DNA of 64,000 nt from Escallonia rubra (GCA_033065855.1 JAVXUO010002762.1:186001-250000), one strand, 5' to 3'. Numbered from the stretch's first letter, positions 40,601 through 52,390 are shown. A program made the numbers and translations. The notes: generated by a model not told the origin, from the letters alone.

Positions 40601-43600
40601 TATAGACACGCATATAGGTTGATCCACATCCACCGCTGGGAAATCCCTATTTTTTGGCACATCTCAATCGTCCACGTTGCACAATGAATGGCTGAGATGC
40701 CCCTTTTTCCTTTTTCCCCTCCCTTAACCACTCCAAAGAGGAGCAGTCAGTTTTTTTTTTTCCCACAAATGCCCTTTTCAGTTGTTTGTTCTCTCTCTGT
40801 ACAAACGTCAATCATGCCGTCGTCACCACATCAGCATCGACGCTGATGCTGTCACCTCGCCAACACTGCTGCGCCTAACTCAACAACATCTACACCACCC
40901 ATCAACCACCACTGTCACACCACACCACTCACCACTTCGTCAAACCCACAACCTCCTCCGACTCCCATCCAAACCACCATTGAAACACCACCACACAATC
41001 AACCACGCCACAACCCACCACCAAAAATGGGTCGGACATGATATTTTTACCTTTTTGCCCTTACTCCCCTCTACGCTCTGCAGAGCTTTGCCCCGTCCGT
41101 GCAATAATAGGCCAGACCACAGGTGTTATATATGCCTTAAATTACACAATCTCCAAGATCAGTTTTTGGAAAAAACGAGAAAAGAGAATAGATCTTCCAT
41201 TTTTATACCACATATCCTATTTTGACACTAAGAAATGAAGTACTTTCTAGAAATAGAAAAAAAAAATTCAGACATGTATATATAGATACGTACAAACACA
41301 TACATGTAAGGGGCTGATATAGATAAAAAGTTAAATAAATTGCATTTTACGACGTACGTGAAGTTGTGAACGTGCTAATGCGAAGGTTCCAAATTGACCT
41401 TTCATTGTTAAAATTTTCCAAATTTACCTAGATACTCCTTATTTAGGAAAAAGAAAAGGAAAGTTAGCTATAGCCGCCCCTCCTTGGGGCGGCTTGTAAA
41501 GAGAACAAAAGAAGCAACCGTCTACGGTGTGTGTATGCGCACGGTGGGTTTTTCTCTTCTTTTTTTTTTTTGTGGTGAGGGTTGGGGGGGGGGGGGGGGG
41601 GGTTGGAACCGACAATTTGTATGTGTGTAGGGGTCAGTGTGGAGGTAGGTCGAGTGGTGCATAGGTGGGATTCTGTCCGGTGGAGGGTTTGAGCTTGTGG
41701 GAGAAGAATCACACAGGAGATAAACATAAAGTTTAAAGGTGATAGGAGGGGATAGGGAATTTTAGTCAAAAGGACGGTTGGGCGAGTGCTTTAAAAAAGC
41801 TTGATCTAAGTAGTCCACTTTTCATGCGAACGGCCTAAGGTCAGTTAGATAAATTCCCTCGCATGGACAAGAATGGCCCCTATGCCATTTCATTATTTTC
41901 TCTCTCTCCAACCCCCCTCCATCGGCCATTACCACCAACCTCCATTAGTTACCACCACCACCAACCTCCATCAACCTCCTCCACCACACTGTCAGTTCCA
42001 CTGTGTCACCCACCCACCACAGCACCACTCTACCATTACCATACAAAATCCCACCACTACCCGACACATGCCCCACCCACAACCACTACCTCCGCCCACC
42101 ATGGTTATCCCAGCCATCGTTACCAAGCGCAAGCCAAACCCATCACCACCACGTCCGTCCAACTTCAATCGCCCCAACCACCACTAGCTAAACCATGACC
42201 CAACCACCACAATCGAACCCAAAACCCATCACCCAGCCACAACTACAAAACCCTAGCCCTACCCACCATCACCGAGACACATAACAAATCGAGATGTGCG
42301 CGCGCACACTGTCGGTCCTTCTCCCTGTCACCTACCCACCAGACAAACACATTTGTCCGTGTGATCACTTTTCCTTTTCTCTCTAAAAACCTGCCCTAGT
42401 TAACTTATTCTTTTCCCCCCAGAATAAGGGTATTTGGGTGAATTTGTACTGACTACCTGAAAGAACGGCGGTTTGGCGAATTTTAAAGAAAAAAAGTTGA
42501 TCTAAACCATCACATTGTCACACGAATGGCCTAAAATTAGTTAGATAAAATGCAATTCATCAAGTGCTTGATATGTACGTGCCCCGTGTGTTTTTTTTTT
42601 TGTTGTTGTTGGGGGGGGGGGGGGGGGGTGTAGGGGGACTATCCACAACTAGCACTAAGAAAGCCCTTATATTCCCATCTATATATAACCGTCCACGTAA
42701 CAAACTAAATGGTCAATCACTTTCTCTATTTTAATTTATCGCACCACCACTTATAAGAATCTATTAGCAACTATTTAAAAATGACCATTCTAATCTCTCT
42801 CTCTCTCTCTCTCTGTGTGCATGCGCAAAACCCACCACAAGCAATTTCTCTCTCGTCTCTTGTGGCGCCGGACTCTGAAATGGTGATGGGTTTTGTGGCA
42901 GTAGAAGTGGTCTTGGTGGTAGGCACTGTGGTGTTGGGTGGAAGTGGCGGTGGTTTCTGAAGGTGGGTATGGTGGCGGTGGTTTCTGTAAGTGGGTACAG
43001 TGGCGGTGGTGTTGTTGGGTGGGAACACTAGATGGTCTAGATCTGCCACCATACACTCGCAGCTAGCTATAGCCACCACCATCTCGCATCAATGACGCTG
43101 CCACCCGCCATCGTTTATAACACTGCAGTCGCCGTCAGATTTAGGTTTTAGCATATAAACTCCCTCCAACAAGCCAGGTTGACGAAACCTAAGAACCTGG
43201 ATCCCCAATATTTAGAAGAATCGCCAAATTGAGCCACGACCCAAACAATTTATTATAGTTTTCTTATAGTTGTTTTAGGGTTTCTTATAGGGAGCGGGTG
43301 TGAAAACTTCTATTGATAAAACATAACTCCCACGGACATTGAATACTAACTCAATTCGTTGGGACGAGGGCCGCCTCGCTCTGGTTCACCTCCGGGGATT
43401 GTTAAGGGGTTCTCATATGGAGTTAATGTAGTTATCCGGCCGGAAAAGAAATAAAATGTGATTATCACAATGGACAAGGCAGTGGTAGCAAGATGCTTAC
43501 GGCGCGGGTTCAGATGATAGATTTTCTTTTATTTTGCTTCCTTCAAATCGGAGAACAGAATGGCGATGACAAAGGTGTATAAAATCATGGAGGTGCTTTA

Positions 43601-45309
43601 ATGATGATGGTGGTACTTATCAAGGCTGGTCTAATAGACAGAGAAAGAATATTTAAAGGAGACGGAAAGAGAGCATGGAGCTGGGGAAATTTTATTGAAC
43701 TGTGGTTGTGCATTTTTTCAACGAACACAATATACAGATTCTAAGTGTGTTTGAATGAGATGTTTCAGGTCGGGAGTTCACTTTGAAAAGGCAAATTCCT
43801 TGTACGGGATACGTTTTTTGGAAGGTTTTAAAAGAGATTTGCAAAATTTTAGGAGAGATTTGAAGAGGAGATTTGGGGGCTTCAAATCCTCAATTGAAAT
43901 AACGAGTTCAAACTAGTTTTTTTGCCAAATCTTCAAATTAAAGTCTTTCTTGTTTTATGGGCTGTAGGCCCCCGAAATTTTCTCAAATTTGTAACTGCCA
44001 TTTCAATCTCCACAATTTCGGGGTTGCATTTTTTTTTTCCAGAATTATTTTACAAAAATAAGGCCTTGTCTTTGTTTCCTCATTCCTACTATAATACATT
44101 TTCTTTTAACAATATTTTTATAAATGCTAGCTTATGCAAAACAAGCTAAGACAATTTTTTTCCTTTTTTATTTGTACCTTCCATGAGATGTAATATAAAT
44201 TGGTGTTTCATAGTTCATATTTGAAAATGTTATTTCCACCTCTAGATATATATACTTTTACCCATTTTTGTTTCTAAAAATACATATTAGTGACTTTTTA
44301 ACAATAAAGATGAGGTAATGTAACATATATAAGGGGGTAGAAATAACCTCTCATATTAATTCTACGTTAACAGTAAAAAGAAAATGAAAATACACACAGA
44401 AATGTTCACAACAAAAAATATTATCCAAATAATGAACTAATATATCCCAGGATTCCGTAATGAGGGAAATTTAGAATGAATGATTTCAAAATGAAAGGAT
44501 TTCAAAATGCTCCATCCATACACAATCTAAAGGGTATTTTGGGCATAAATATTAATCCCTACTCTTAGTAGTAGTTTGTCTCTGTATTTGTGAAATGAAA
44601 AGGTACTAGACCATCTGTCTAACTTAGATGGGATTGGATGAGTCGGGAAAAAGAGGATTTCCCAATGCTAGCTGTGAAACACGCGCGCGCGCAGGCACAC
44701 ATACACGTGTGTGTGTGTGTATATATATAGGTATGTGTGTGTATATATAACACTGCTACCCAACTGTGATCTGGTTGTCCATACACGATCTGTAGACGGT
44801 CCAGATCATTTTTTCGCGTTCTTTAAGTTCGTTCGCCCTAAAATAAGATGGAACGTCTGATGAAATTGTTATTTAATGCGAATAGAAAAGGGAATATCAC
44901 CGTCCACCCCATAATGGGACGGTCAATTGTATATGATCTGGACCGTCCACAAATCGCCTATGGACAATATTTTACAAATAATGGGGTCAGTTGTGTGAGC
45001 CCTCGCCTTCGCCACCAATATTGTACTCACACCACCACCACCATAGTACACCCATAAGAACGTAACCACCGGCATCATACCCACCGACGCAGAGAGCGCC
45101 TCCACACCCTCACTGTCACAACCATCCGGAAACGCGGAAACATTAGGGCAAATCACCGTCCGCCCCATAATGGGATGAATGTACGCTCCAAACGAAGGGG
45201 ATCTAGGTCGTCCCCGTCGACAACATGGACGGGCTGATCACCGCTAGAAATTATCGTCGCCGGTGGCAATAGATGAGCTCCATAAAATTATGTGTATATA
45301 TATATGTAC

Positions 45310-45343
<34 letters not shown>

Positions 45344-47959
45344 TGAGAGACCATTGTCCACTGGTGGCAATGGCTCAAATCGGAATTTCATTTAAGATTC
45401 TCTGTCGTTCGCTACATTTTAACCAAAATGCACCGAAGGGATTAAATGAGCCGGAGGGAAGCACAGACAATTTTTTTTTTTTTTTTTGGGGGGGCGGGGG
45501 GTGGGGGGAACTTCACCGTCTGCTAACTAATATAGCGGACGGCGAAAGTTTACTTTAAAGAAAACAGATTTGGCTCGTCCATCAGCGATGGATGGACGGG
45601 CAGATAGCGCCGGCTACTTAACCTAAGTTGCCAGCGCTATCAATTGATTAGCTCTCATATGTGTTTGTGTATGGAACTGATAAAAGTAAGTTGGCAGCAC
45701 CATCTGGTCGTCTATCTACTGGGGATCGATAGGTCAGATCTAAATTTTTTTTATAAAACTTCACGTCATCTACTACATTATGCAACGACGGTGAAGTTTA
45801 CTGCACTCCCCCCCCCCCCCCCCTTTCCCTTCCCCCCCCCCTCTCTGCCGATGCATCCCTCCTACCCTTTGCTTCCCTCCAGGACATTTTGGGCAACTCT
45901 TATGTAGCGGGCGACGAAGAGACTTAAATGAAAGCCAGATCTGGCCCTGCATCCGCAATGGATCCACTGCCAGATTGTGCTGGCATCTTAGTTTAAGTTG
46001 CCAAATGCAGGCAAAAGATATGTATGTGTGTGTGGGGAAAAATTGGGTCGAATACACCAAACCTAAATAGAAAGTTTGGGGTTAGATGAGAAATAGAAAG
46101 TTGAATCTATGGAAAATAAATACGCAATTTTTCCATATATATACTGCTGACAACTTAAGCTAAGTAGTCAGCGTGATCTGTCCATCCATCCATCGCGGAT
46201 GGACGGCCAAATCACTTTTCTTTTTAAAAAATTTCCTAAGTCTGCCCTATTATGGGACGAACGTCTACATGGACGGCAATTCACCGTCCGCCACATAACG
46301 GGACAAATGACAAAGTTCACTTAAAAGACAAAAGGATCTGGGTCGCCCGCATTGACGACGTGGATGGACAAATCACCGCCAGTAACTTAACTAAGTTGAA
46401 GGAGGTGACAGTGGATCGCTCCCTGTGTGTGTGTGTGTCTATGTATGTATGTGTGTGTATATATATTTATATATATATATAAACACACATCTAAATATAT
46501 ATTTCCTATATATGTATATGTGTTTTGGAGGGGGGGGGGGGGGGGAGAGAGAGAGGAGGAGAGGGAGAGCCATTTTCGGATTTCAACAATTTGAGGTTTG
46601 GCTTCCTTACATTGAAGCGACCGGCAACACCAAAGCTTCATTTGAAACCAGAGTAGAAGTTGTCTATAACTCTGTGGTAACCACAAGGCGAAGAAGGCAA
46701 ATCTACTCTGATTTTTTTGTTTCAGGAATATTCTTTTTGCAAAGGCAGACCAACAAATTTTTGCACTCCCATTGAGAGGTTGTATTTCCATGCGTCAACT
46801 ACCTGTAGTATTCTACTGTGGCAAAGAAGTACTAATACGCATTACACACATTAATGCTTAGCTAGTTACTTAGGATGCATTGCATTAGATCTTCAAAGTC
46901 AATTTTACCTGTTACATATAGGACCTGAAAAAGAAGGAGTTGCAGCAAGAATCATCTTGGCGTGTAAAGGTAAGAATTGTACCTCAATATACGATATGGT
47001 TCCAGATAAGCCCCCGCTGTAGCTGCCCTCGTGAGATTTGAACACAAAGGCCTGAACGGAAAAAAAAATCTAGATAAATTCAAAAAAGTTATAATACCTT
47101 TTAGGGCCCATTGGTGTCTGAATTTATAAGAGAAACAGTCTAAATAGAGATGCGGTTTTTCGACTTCCCTCTCGAAAGAAAAAAATAGTTAAAAGGGAAA
47201 AAAGAGAAGCTCAGTCATCATGAAGATAAGGGCCGTAATAAGTAATTAATTGTGATATCCTACAGCTTCACGCCAGTCTTGATAAGTCTATTGCTGCTTA
47301 GCTTGCTTTCAGGCTGCATATCTTAATTGGTCGATTTAAAACTTGGTTGTTACTTACAGATCCTACCAGAAGATGTTACTGCAACGAGTGTCATCTAGGG
47401 TCATACCTGGTCTGTAAACCAGCCTGGACTGCTGCTCCCCAAGGATCCCTGGAAGAAAAAAGGAACATTAGGTTTTCCTCAATGAAACCCTCTAGTATTC
47501 GAATCATAAGCAAACACGAATGCTTGTGCACCCCTAGCGGCCTTAGTAAAGAATCAAATGCTATTGTGATGCCAATGCTATAAGCTACTCCTTCCGTTTC
47601 ATAACTTTTCGCAAATTACTAGAATAAAATTTAAACATCTAGTTATTGACTTTGCTCGATACTCTTACATTATCATATAATCTGCGATCAATATTCTGAA
47701 AATTCGTAAAAAGTCAAAGGTAACGTTACGAGATGGAGTGACTACAAGATTCTGATAAAGAAATCAAGGGGGCGAATCCTCGTTATTAACGACGTATAAT
47801 CTTCATCCGAATTAAGCTAGTAAGTATGATACACTAATTGTTTAACACAGTGCATCGCCACGCAATAAAGCAGCATATGCATACTCGAGATTATGAAGAG
47901 CCATACCTAGTGCCAGGACGACATCCAACAAGCGGCACCACTTCGTCTTTGAACACCAT
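37615..47959 (-). CDS. unnamed basic Arg/Ser/His-rich protein, four small exons (predicted host gene)
   Basis: Not recognised by name. Model, complement: 47907-47959, 47407-47448, 39271-39345, 37615-38209. Every junction is GT-AG, all three introns are phase 2 and the frames join without a stop, giving about 254 residues. The N-terminus reads MVFKDEVVPLVGCRPGTR; exon 2 adds DPWGAAVQAGLQT; exon 3 adds SCLDPKLEARLQEETLGLLP; exon 4 starts YFYADPSTFSLQIHNVPE and becomes a repetitive RRRRR/ERR/SHRHSDDSD-type tail (about residues 90-254) with several HRHSD/SDEGGKK units. Such tails suggest a nuclear, RNA-processing-type protein, but this is inference. The second intron is about 8 kb and packed with repeats; extra exons there could have been missed. 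The upstream side is bordered by a transposon at 48194. Confidence 0.5.
39576..39750. repeat. composite palindromic repeat family, copy C (inverse orientation)
   Basis: Reads GCACTGGCAAGTACCTTAAC, then GGCCGTTCATCCATGAATCC/GGACGGCC, then TTGCTACATAATATAGCGGA and GCTATGTAATGGAGCGGA. These are the modules of copies A and B in reverse order. Confidence 0.55.
40451..40580. repeat. composite palindromic repeat family, copy D
   Basis: Contains TCCGCTCTATTATTGAGCGG, GGCCATCCACCGGATCG with its complement GATGGATGGCC, and GCACTGGCAAGTTAAGAAAC followed by TTGTCAGCTGCTAGC, then a TATATATATG run. It has the same module set as the other copies. Confidence 0.55.
40620..44740. repeat. low-complexity CCA/GGT-rich intron sequence with G tracts
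   Basis: CCACCA-rich segments at about 40820-41030 and 41920-42250 and a complementary GGTGGT-rich segment at 42880-43080 give rise to Pro/Thr/His-rich frames on both strands that I regard as non-coding. Runs of about 18 G occur at 41584-41602 and 42611-42628. A motif related to AAATCCCTATTTTTTGGCAC and GTTGCACAATGAATGGCTGA (about 40640-40700) looks like the end of a dispersed element. It lies inside the predicted 8-kb intron of the - strand gene. Confidence 0.45.
44750..44980. repeat. composite palindromic repeat family, copy E
   Basis: GATCTGGTTGTCCATACACG and TGTAGACGGTCCAGATC form a hairpin-like pair at 44766-44808. A second pair, CACCGTCCACCCCATAATGG/GGACGGTCAATTG and GATCTGGACCGTCCACAAAT, lies at 44900-44970. 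Preceded by a (GT)n(TA)n microsatellite. Confidence 0.5.
45145..45345. repeat. composite palindromic repeat family, copy F, with (TA)n/(GA)n end
   Basis: Has CACCGTCCGCCCCATAATGG, GATCTAGGTCGTCCCCGTCG with CGACAACATGGACGGG, ACCGCTAGAAATTATCG and an ATGAGCTCC...TATATATA end at 45293-45335. Confidence 0.5.
45511..45655. repeat. composite palindromic repeat family, copy G
   Basis: A well-preserved copy: CCGTCTGCTAACTAATATAG/CGGACGGCG, GGCTCGTCCATCAGCGATGG/ATGGACGGGC, then GCGCCGGCTACTTAACCTAA/GTTGCCAGCGCTATCA and ATTGATTAGCTCTCATATG. Confidence 0.6.
45668..46008. repeat. composite palindromic repeat family, copy H, with C tracts
   Basis: Contains AAGTTGGCAGCACCATCTGG and TCGTCTATCTACTGGGGATC in reverse order, an ATCTACTACATTATGCAACG module, then C runs at 45808-45823 and 45832-45841, then TATGTAGCGGGCGACG, CCCTGCATCCGCAATGGATC and TGCTGGCATCTTAGTTTAAG. 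It may be two copies facing each other. Confidence 0.5.
46145..46420. repeat. composite palindromic repeat family, copy I
   Basis: Starts GCTGACAACTTAAGCTAAG, continues with GTCCATCCATCCATCGCGGA/TGGACGGCC, CTGCCCTATTATGGGACGAA, CACCGTCCGCCACATAACGG and ends GCCAGTAACTTAACTAAGTT. Followed by a (GT)n/(TA)n microsatellite and a G run at 46530-46545. Confidence 0.55.
46546..47406. other. intronic, nothing firm recognised
   Basis: Lies within the predicted long intron of the - strand gene. A + strand exon-like block at 46923-46977 is noted separately as rejected. No repeats with clear ends. Confidence 0.35.
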
Positions 47960-48193
47960 GTTGAGAAAACTGCCTGATAAGAGCCCTCGTATAATTTGGG
48001 TTTTCCATTAGATCTACTTAGCGATATAGCTTAGAGTTTAAGACGATCGTTTTGATAATAGACGAGTACCTGTGATAAATTGGATTGGGAAAGCAAATCA
48101 AACCCTTATTGGAATCGGGAATGATGAAAGGCGTTAATGCCTTTTGATTGGCGACTTAAATTACCCGCGGATCCGGGCGGTAGTGTATTACGG

Positions 48194-49200
48194 TAGAGAT
48201 GGGCCAGGGTTATGGTTAGGTCAGGCCTGATTTTTCCAGAATTTTATTCGTCCTGACCCGTGTTTTTAGGGCTGGCCCGGGATCCGGCCCGGTTCTGGCC
48301 CTGTTTTGGCCTGGCCATTTAGCCCTAAATCTGGCCTGCTTTCCTTTTTTTTTTTTTATTATTAATTATTAATTTTGGAACATGGGACAAGGGAGGGTTG
48401 CTGGATATGGAAGGTCACGTGGTGGCGGTAGAGGTCGTGGATTTAGAAGGGGCCGTGGAAGAGGCCAGGGTCAGAAGATAGATAAAGAGGATCTTGATGT
48501 TGATTTGGATAAGTATATGTCGATAAATTAATGGATTATCCCATTACAACTTATTGGTCTTCTATATTTGATGTTGTAACCATTGCGTGCTTGATGGTAC
48601 AGTAAGCCCAAATATTGTGTATTTCTAGCATGATCCAACTGTTTAGAGTAACAAGGAATAACATATGAATAGTCTAGCGTGGATAACTTTTAGAATCTTG
48701 GTTTGTGGATCTTGAGATTTTATTTTATATTGTTCCTTTCATTGGGATGCATTTCCTGGGCCGATGAACCACTGTAATATAATATGCTCCTGATCTTTTG
48801 GTCTCATTAGCTTCTTAAGTTCCTGATTCACGTTCCAGACATGGGGGCACCAAAGCGGCACCGTTTCTCCTTTGTTCTATATATATTAAAAAATAGATAT
48901 ATTTTTCCTCACTTTTTTTGAAAGATGATATATAAAAATAATAAGTAACTTCCCCTGCTTGTTTACAAGCATCTGGTCCCAAGCCCGAATAAAAAAAGGA
49001 GAACCTATCAAAAAAATTATTTTGTGAGTTAATATTTTCGCAACACAAAATAGGAAATTAAAAAAAAAAAAAGGCCTAGGGCTTGGGCTTGGACAGGGCC
49101 TCGATATCCCAGTCTTGGGCCCCGCCTGCTTTTCTTGGCCCCGAATGGCTTGGGCTTCCACTTAGGCCCGCTGGACCGGCCCAACCCATTGACACCACTA
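48194..49200. mobile_element. GGGCC-rich hAT-type element carrying a gene 3' end
   Basis: The left edge begins TAGAGATGGGCCAGGG and is full of GGCCCGG/GGCCTGG motifs (48194-48340). The right edge (49070-49200) is rich in GGGCTTGGGC/GGCCCGC and ends CCATTGACACCACTA, the complement of a common hAT-type start. Between them lies coding and UTR-like sequence unrelated to a transposase. The termini are imperfect and no matching 8-bp target duplication was found, so the class is inferred. Confidence 0.5.
48382..48531 (+). pseudogene. RGG-box gene 3' end (FoP-like C-terminus) captured in the element
   Basis: A 49-codon open stretch reads MGQGRVAGYGRSRGGGRGRG, then an RGRGRG-type RGG box, then KIDKEDLDVDLDKYMSIN and a stop. 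An RGG box followed by an LDxxLDKY-type end is the layout of the FoP/CHTOP-like C-terminal duplication found in mRNA-export factors such as ALY/THO4 and related plant proteins. About 250 bp of 3'-UTR-like sequence follows. No upstream exons are seen inside the element, so this is a captured 3' end. The FoP assignment is by motif memory only. Confidence 0.5.
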
Positions 49201-50329
49201 CATTTTTAGTTTTTTAATAAAAAATTATTAAAAATGATACAAAAGAAAAACTTTAAATAATACTGCAAGTAATAATTATCTATAAGTACAATTTTAGTTT
49301 TGCAAATTAAAATTCATTACAAAGTTTAGTTAAAATAAAATCAAAACGCCATGCTTGATATTACAAAAAATATCATATTTTTAATCTCAATTTTGCATAC
49401 AAATTACGTGTATCACCATATATTGCTTACAAATTACGTGTACCACCATATATTCACCGTGAGAAGTATATGTAAAGACAGTCACAGTCTACTTGTACCT
49501 TGTATCCAGTAAAACTTTTTCAAAACTTTCACACATATTCCTTTTTAATGTACTAGAGTAATAGCAAATGATCTTCAATGCAAGAAGGTACCGTTCAATC
49601 CATATCTGGGTGAAGTACAGTAATTGAAATGCATGACAAAAGTTATAAAATAACGTCAAAGAGCCAAGGGAAATATGAGTTGTGGCGTTCAAATTTTGAA
49701 AAGCAAGGGACAGCCTGCTTGGCCGTGAACAAATAATACTGGGTTGCATCGGGAAGCGAAATATCTGACGTTAAAACATGAATGACATCTTCTGATAAAA
49801 GAACAAAAAATTATAGAAATTGTAAGGAACTTTTTGAAAGAATAATATGCTAATGAAATCTCCTTGCATCTTGATATGGCAATCATGATTCGCAAAACTT
49901 AGAAGCAATTTTATGGGTATTCAGAGGTGATCTTTAGATGGTGACTCTTTTATAGAGAGAAATCTTATCTCTCATATAACTGTTAAAGTCATGAAAACAT
50001 GTCTCTATGTTTCTAAAGCTCGCTATCTGATAACCACTTCAACCTCAACTCCCTACCGTTAATAAAGGCTAAAAACAATCTCGGAGATTTATCCATAACC
50101 AATCAACCAACTAGTTGACTATGTCTTTTACTTTCCATATGTAGTTAAGTTATCCAAAAAAATAACTAGACATGACCAAAAAATAAATTAGCACATGGAG
50201 AATTTTTTTATCCTACGGTTTGAGGCTAATTTTTCCTTCAAACCATGACTTTATTTATATGGTATATGGAACAAAATCCAATACCTCCCACTTGGCTATA
50301 AGCTAATATATTCATATTCAATTTTCAAG
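49201..50329. other. AT-rich spacer, probable old LTR-derived sequence
   Basis: No host gene seen. The right part lies next to the Copia fossil at 50330-50570 on its LTR side and may be LTR-derived. TTACAAATTACGTGTA and CACCATATATT motifs are repeated at about 49395 and 49430. Confidence 0.35.
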
Positions 50330-50570
50330 ACGTAAACCCATACAGGTGACATGACGTTTAAAATTCTCCGCTGCCATGGGTTTTGTCAACGGATCTGCAA
50401 TCATCTCATTAGTGGAGAAAGACTTTTTTTGTGTTTTAAAATAGAAATGTGACTACGGGATATTGAGTCAACTCAAAAGTGATTTCTACACTAAAAAGAT
50501 AATAAATATACCTCTTGAAATAGCTTGTCGTGAAGACTCGGGGACGCCCTCCTATTGATCCACGATGCAA
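50330..50570 (-). mobile_element. Ty1/Copia fossil: RNase H end fragment
   Basis: The - strand shows the closing motif of Copia RNase H (TNEMIADPLTKPMAAENFK) at about 50345-50417, followed by a purine tract beside a probable LTR. It is broken; only this part is recognisable. Old. Confidence 0.65.
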
Positions 50571-51640
50571 ATACTAAAAAAAACTTTTAAAGTGAATATG
50601 AAGGGCTAAAATTCTCGAGAGATACACAAGCTTTAGAGAGAATAAGCTTTCTTATTAAGACCACAGATCCAGACCCCTCAAGGGCCATTTTTATAAAGCT
50701 CAGGATCGCAAACTCTAATAAGATTGGCAATGTCAATCTGTAAGGCTGGAGATAAGTTAGAATATTAGATAAAATCCCAGATTGATAAAAGTCAATTAAC
50801 CGACCGATTCATCCCATAATGCAAAAAATAATAATTTTTTGAATTTCAAGGCATTATCTAACCCTAATTTTGATAATTATTTGCAAACGGGATCTACCAA
50901 ATTCGAGGTAGTTCATCTCTAACCATATAATTGATTCATTTAATCTTTACATCAGGGATAATTCACAGATTATCCCCCTAAATTATCTTGACAAACTAAA
51001 CAAATTAAATTTAGACATTCGACTGGACTGACTAATTGGACTGGACCATTTATTAACTGAATAAAACTGGACTGAAAATGTAACTGAACTGGATTGCCGG
51101 TCCGAATAAGATTACATGATTTGAACACTTAACAATTTGACTGGACTGGACGAGACTAAATTAATTAAGTCACATTACTAGGCATAACTCATAAGATTAA
51201 TAATGTACTCTAATTAATAATAAAACCCATTAATTATTTAATTATTAATAACTACAAAAAAATGGGGTGTCTTAGAGCCCATCGGTAAAAGAGCTCGCGC
51301 GTGGGCGAACATACTAAAAAAGCACATATTTTTAGGAAAACACGGAAAAAGACCACAAGACTTTAAACAGACCCGAGGACTGTGACACAGATATAAGGTC
51401 GAACTTTTAAAGGGGAAACTTCCTATTATCCTCCAAAGAAGAATCAGACTAACGTAGTTCATAGTTCAAAATAAAATACAGATATTGCTCAAAGCCAACA
51501 GTAACAATGGTTTGTTGTCCAAGGACATAGAATCTGGAGTTGGAACTGGAAAACTCACTAAGAGCCGGAGCAAAAAATACGTCACTTAACGGTTGGTCGC
51601 TTAGGCTGATGAGAATAGCATGTCTAGAAGCTGGAGCCAA
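50571..51640. other. spacer with a GACTGGACT-rich block
   Basis: No gene seen. A block at about 51020-51150 has many GGACTGGACT/GGACTGGA units and resembles the subterminal repeat zone of a non-autonomous DNA element, but no termini were identified. Confidence 0.4.
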
Positions 51641-52110
51641 TAGTGACTATGATTGGCCGTCTAGACACATTAAAGACTAGATCTAGAATTGGAATTGGAT
51701 CCATTATCAGAGGCCCCAAGACGAGTTGAAATGGTCGACGGACAGGTAAATAACTTTGATTGTTGCTGAAGCTCCCAAGACAAGTTGAAAGGGTCGACGG
51801 ACAAAGTTGTATATCTAAGAGCCAGAGCCAACAACGCGTCACTGAGCATTTGTCGCTTAGATATAAGGACGTACCCCTAGAAGCCAGAGCCAATAGTAGC
51901 AACAATTAGTTATTTAGGGATACTGAAGACTGGATCTGGAACTGGAATTGGAATTGTCCTCGAGACAAGTTGAAAGGGTCGACAGACAGGAAAAATTACT
52001 TTGATCGTTGTCGGATTCCCCAAGCCAAGTTGAAAGGGTCGACAAACAAAGTTGTATATCTAAGAGCTGGAGCCAACAACACATTGCTAATTGGTTGGTC
52101 GTTAGATATA
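51640..52110. repeat. 245-bp direct tandem repeat, about two copies
   Basis: GAC(G/A)AGTTGAAA...GGTCGAC recurs at 51720, 51779, 51964 and 52024. Paired positions are 244-245 bp apart, so a unit of about 245 bp containing two related sub-blocks is tandemly repeated. Shared segments include AAAGTTGTATATCTAAGAGC and GAAGCCAGAGCCAA-type stretches. Origin unknown. Confidence 0.75.
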
Positions 52111-52390
52111 AAAGGATTTCAGAGATGTCACTCAACGATAGTTGGTTGTTGAGTGTCAAACATATCTATATAATTGATAGAAAGAAAACGTTGCTTCTAG
52201 CAACACGCGCGGGATTTTGTACTGGCCTTACACCGTACAAAAATCACTGAACTGAGCAACAGATTCAAAAACTTAGATTGCACAGGCAAGCAGGTGAGCA
52301 CACAAATCCTGTGATCAAGTTGTTTCCAAAGGTTGAGTCTTTCCTCCTTATTTTGATCGTTTCATTGGAGGCGACACTTTTGTCGACTGC

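Noticed and set aside
40782-43082. Pro/Thr/His-rich ORFs on both strands
   Set aside because: Products of CCACCA/GGTGGT simple sequence; frames are open on several strands at once and lack start or splice support.
46923-46977. + strand exon-like block DLKKKELQQESSWRVK with ATATAG/GTAAGA borders
   Set aside because: Good splice sites, but no neighbouring exons in frame could be found on the + strand, and it lies in the intron of the - strand gene. Left as a curiosity.
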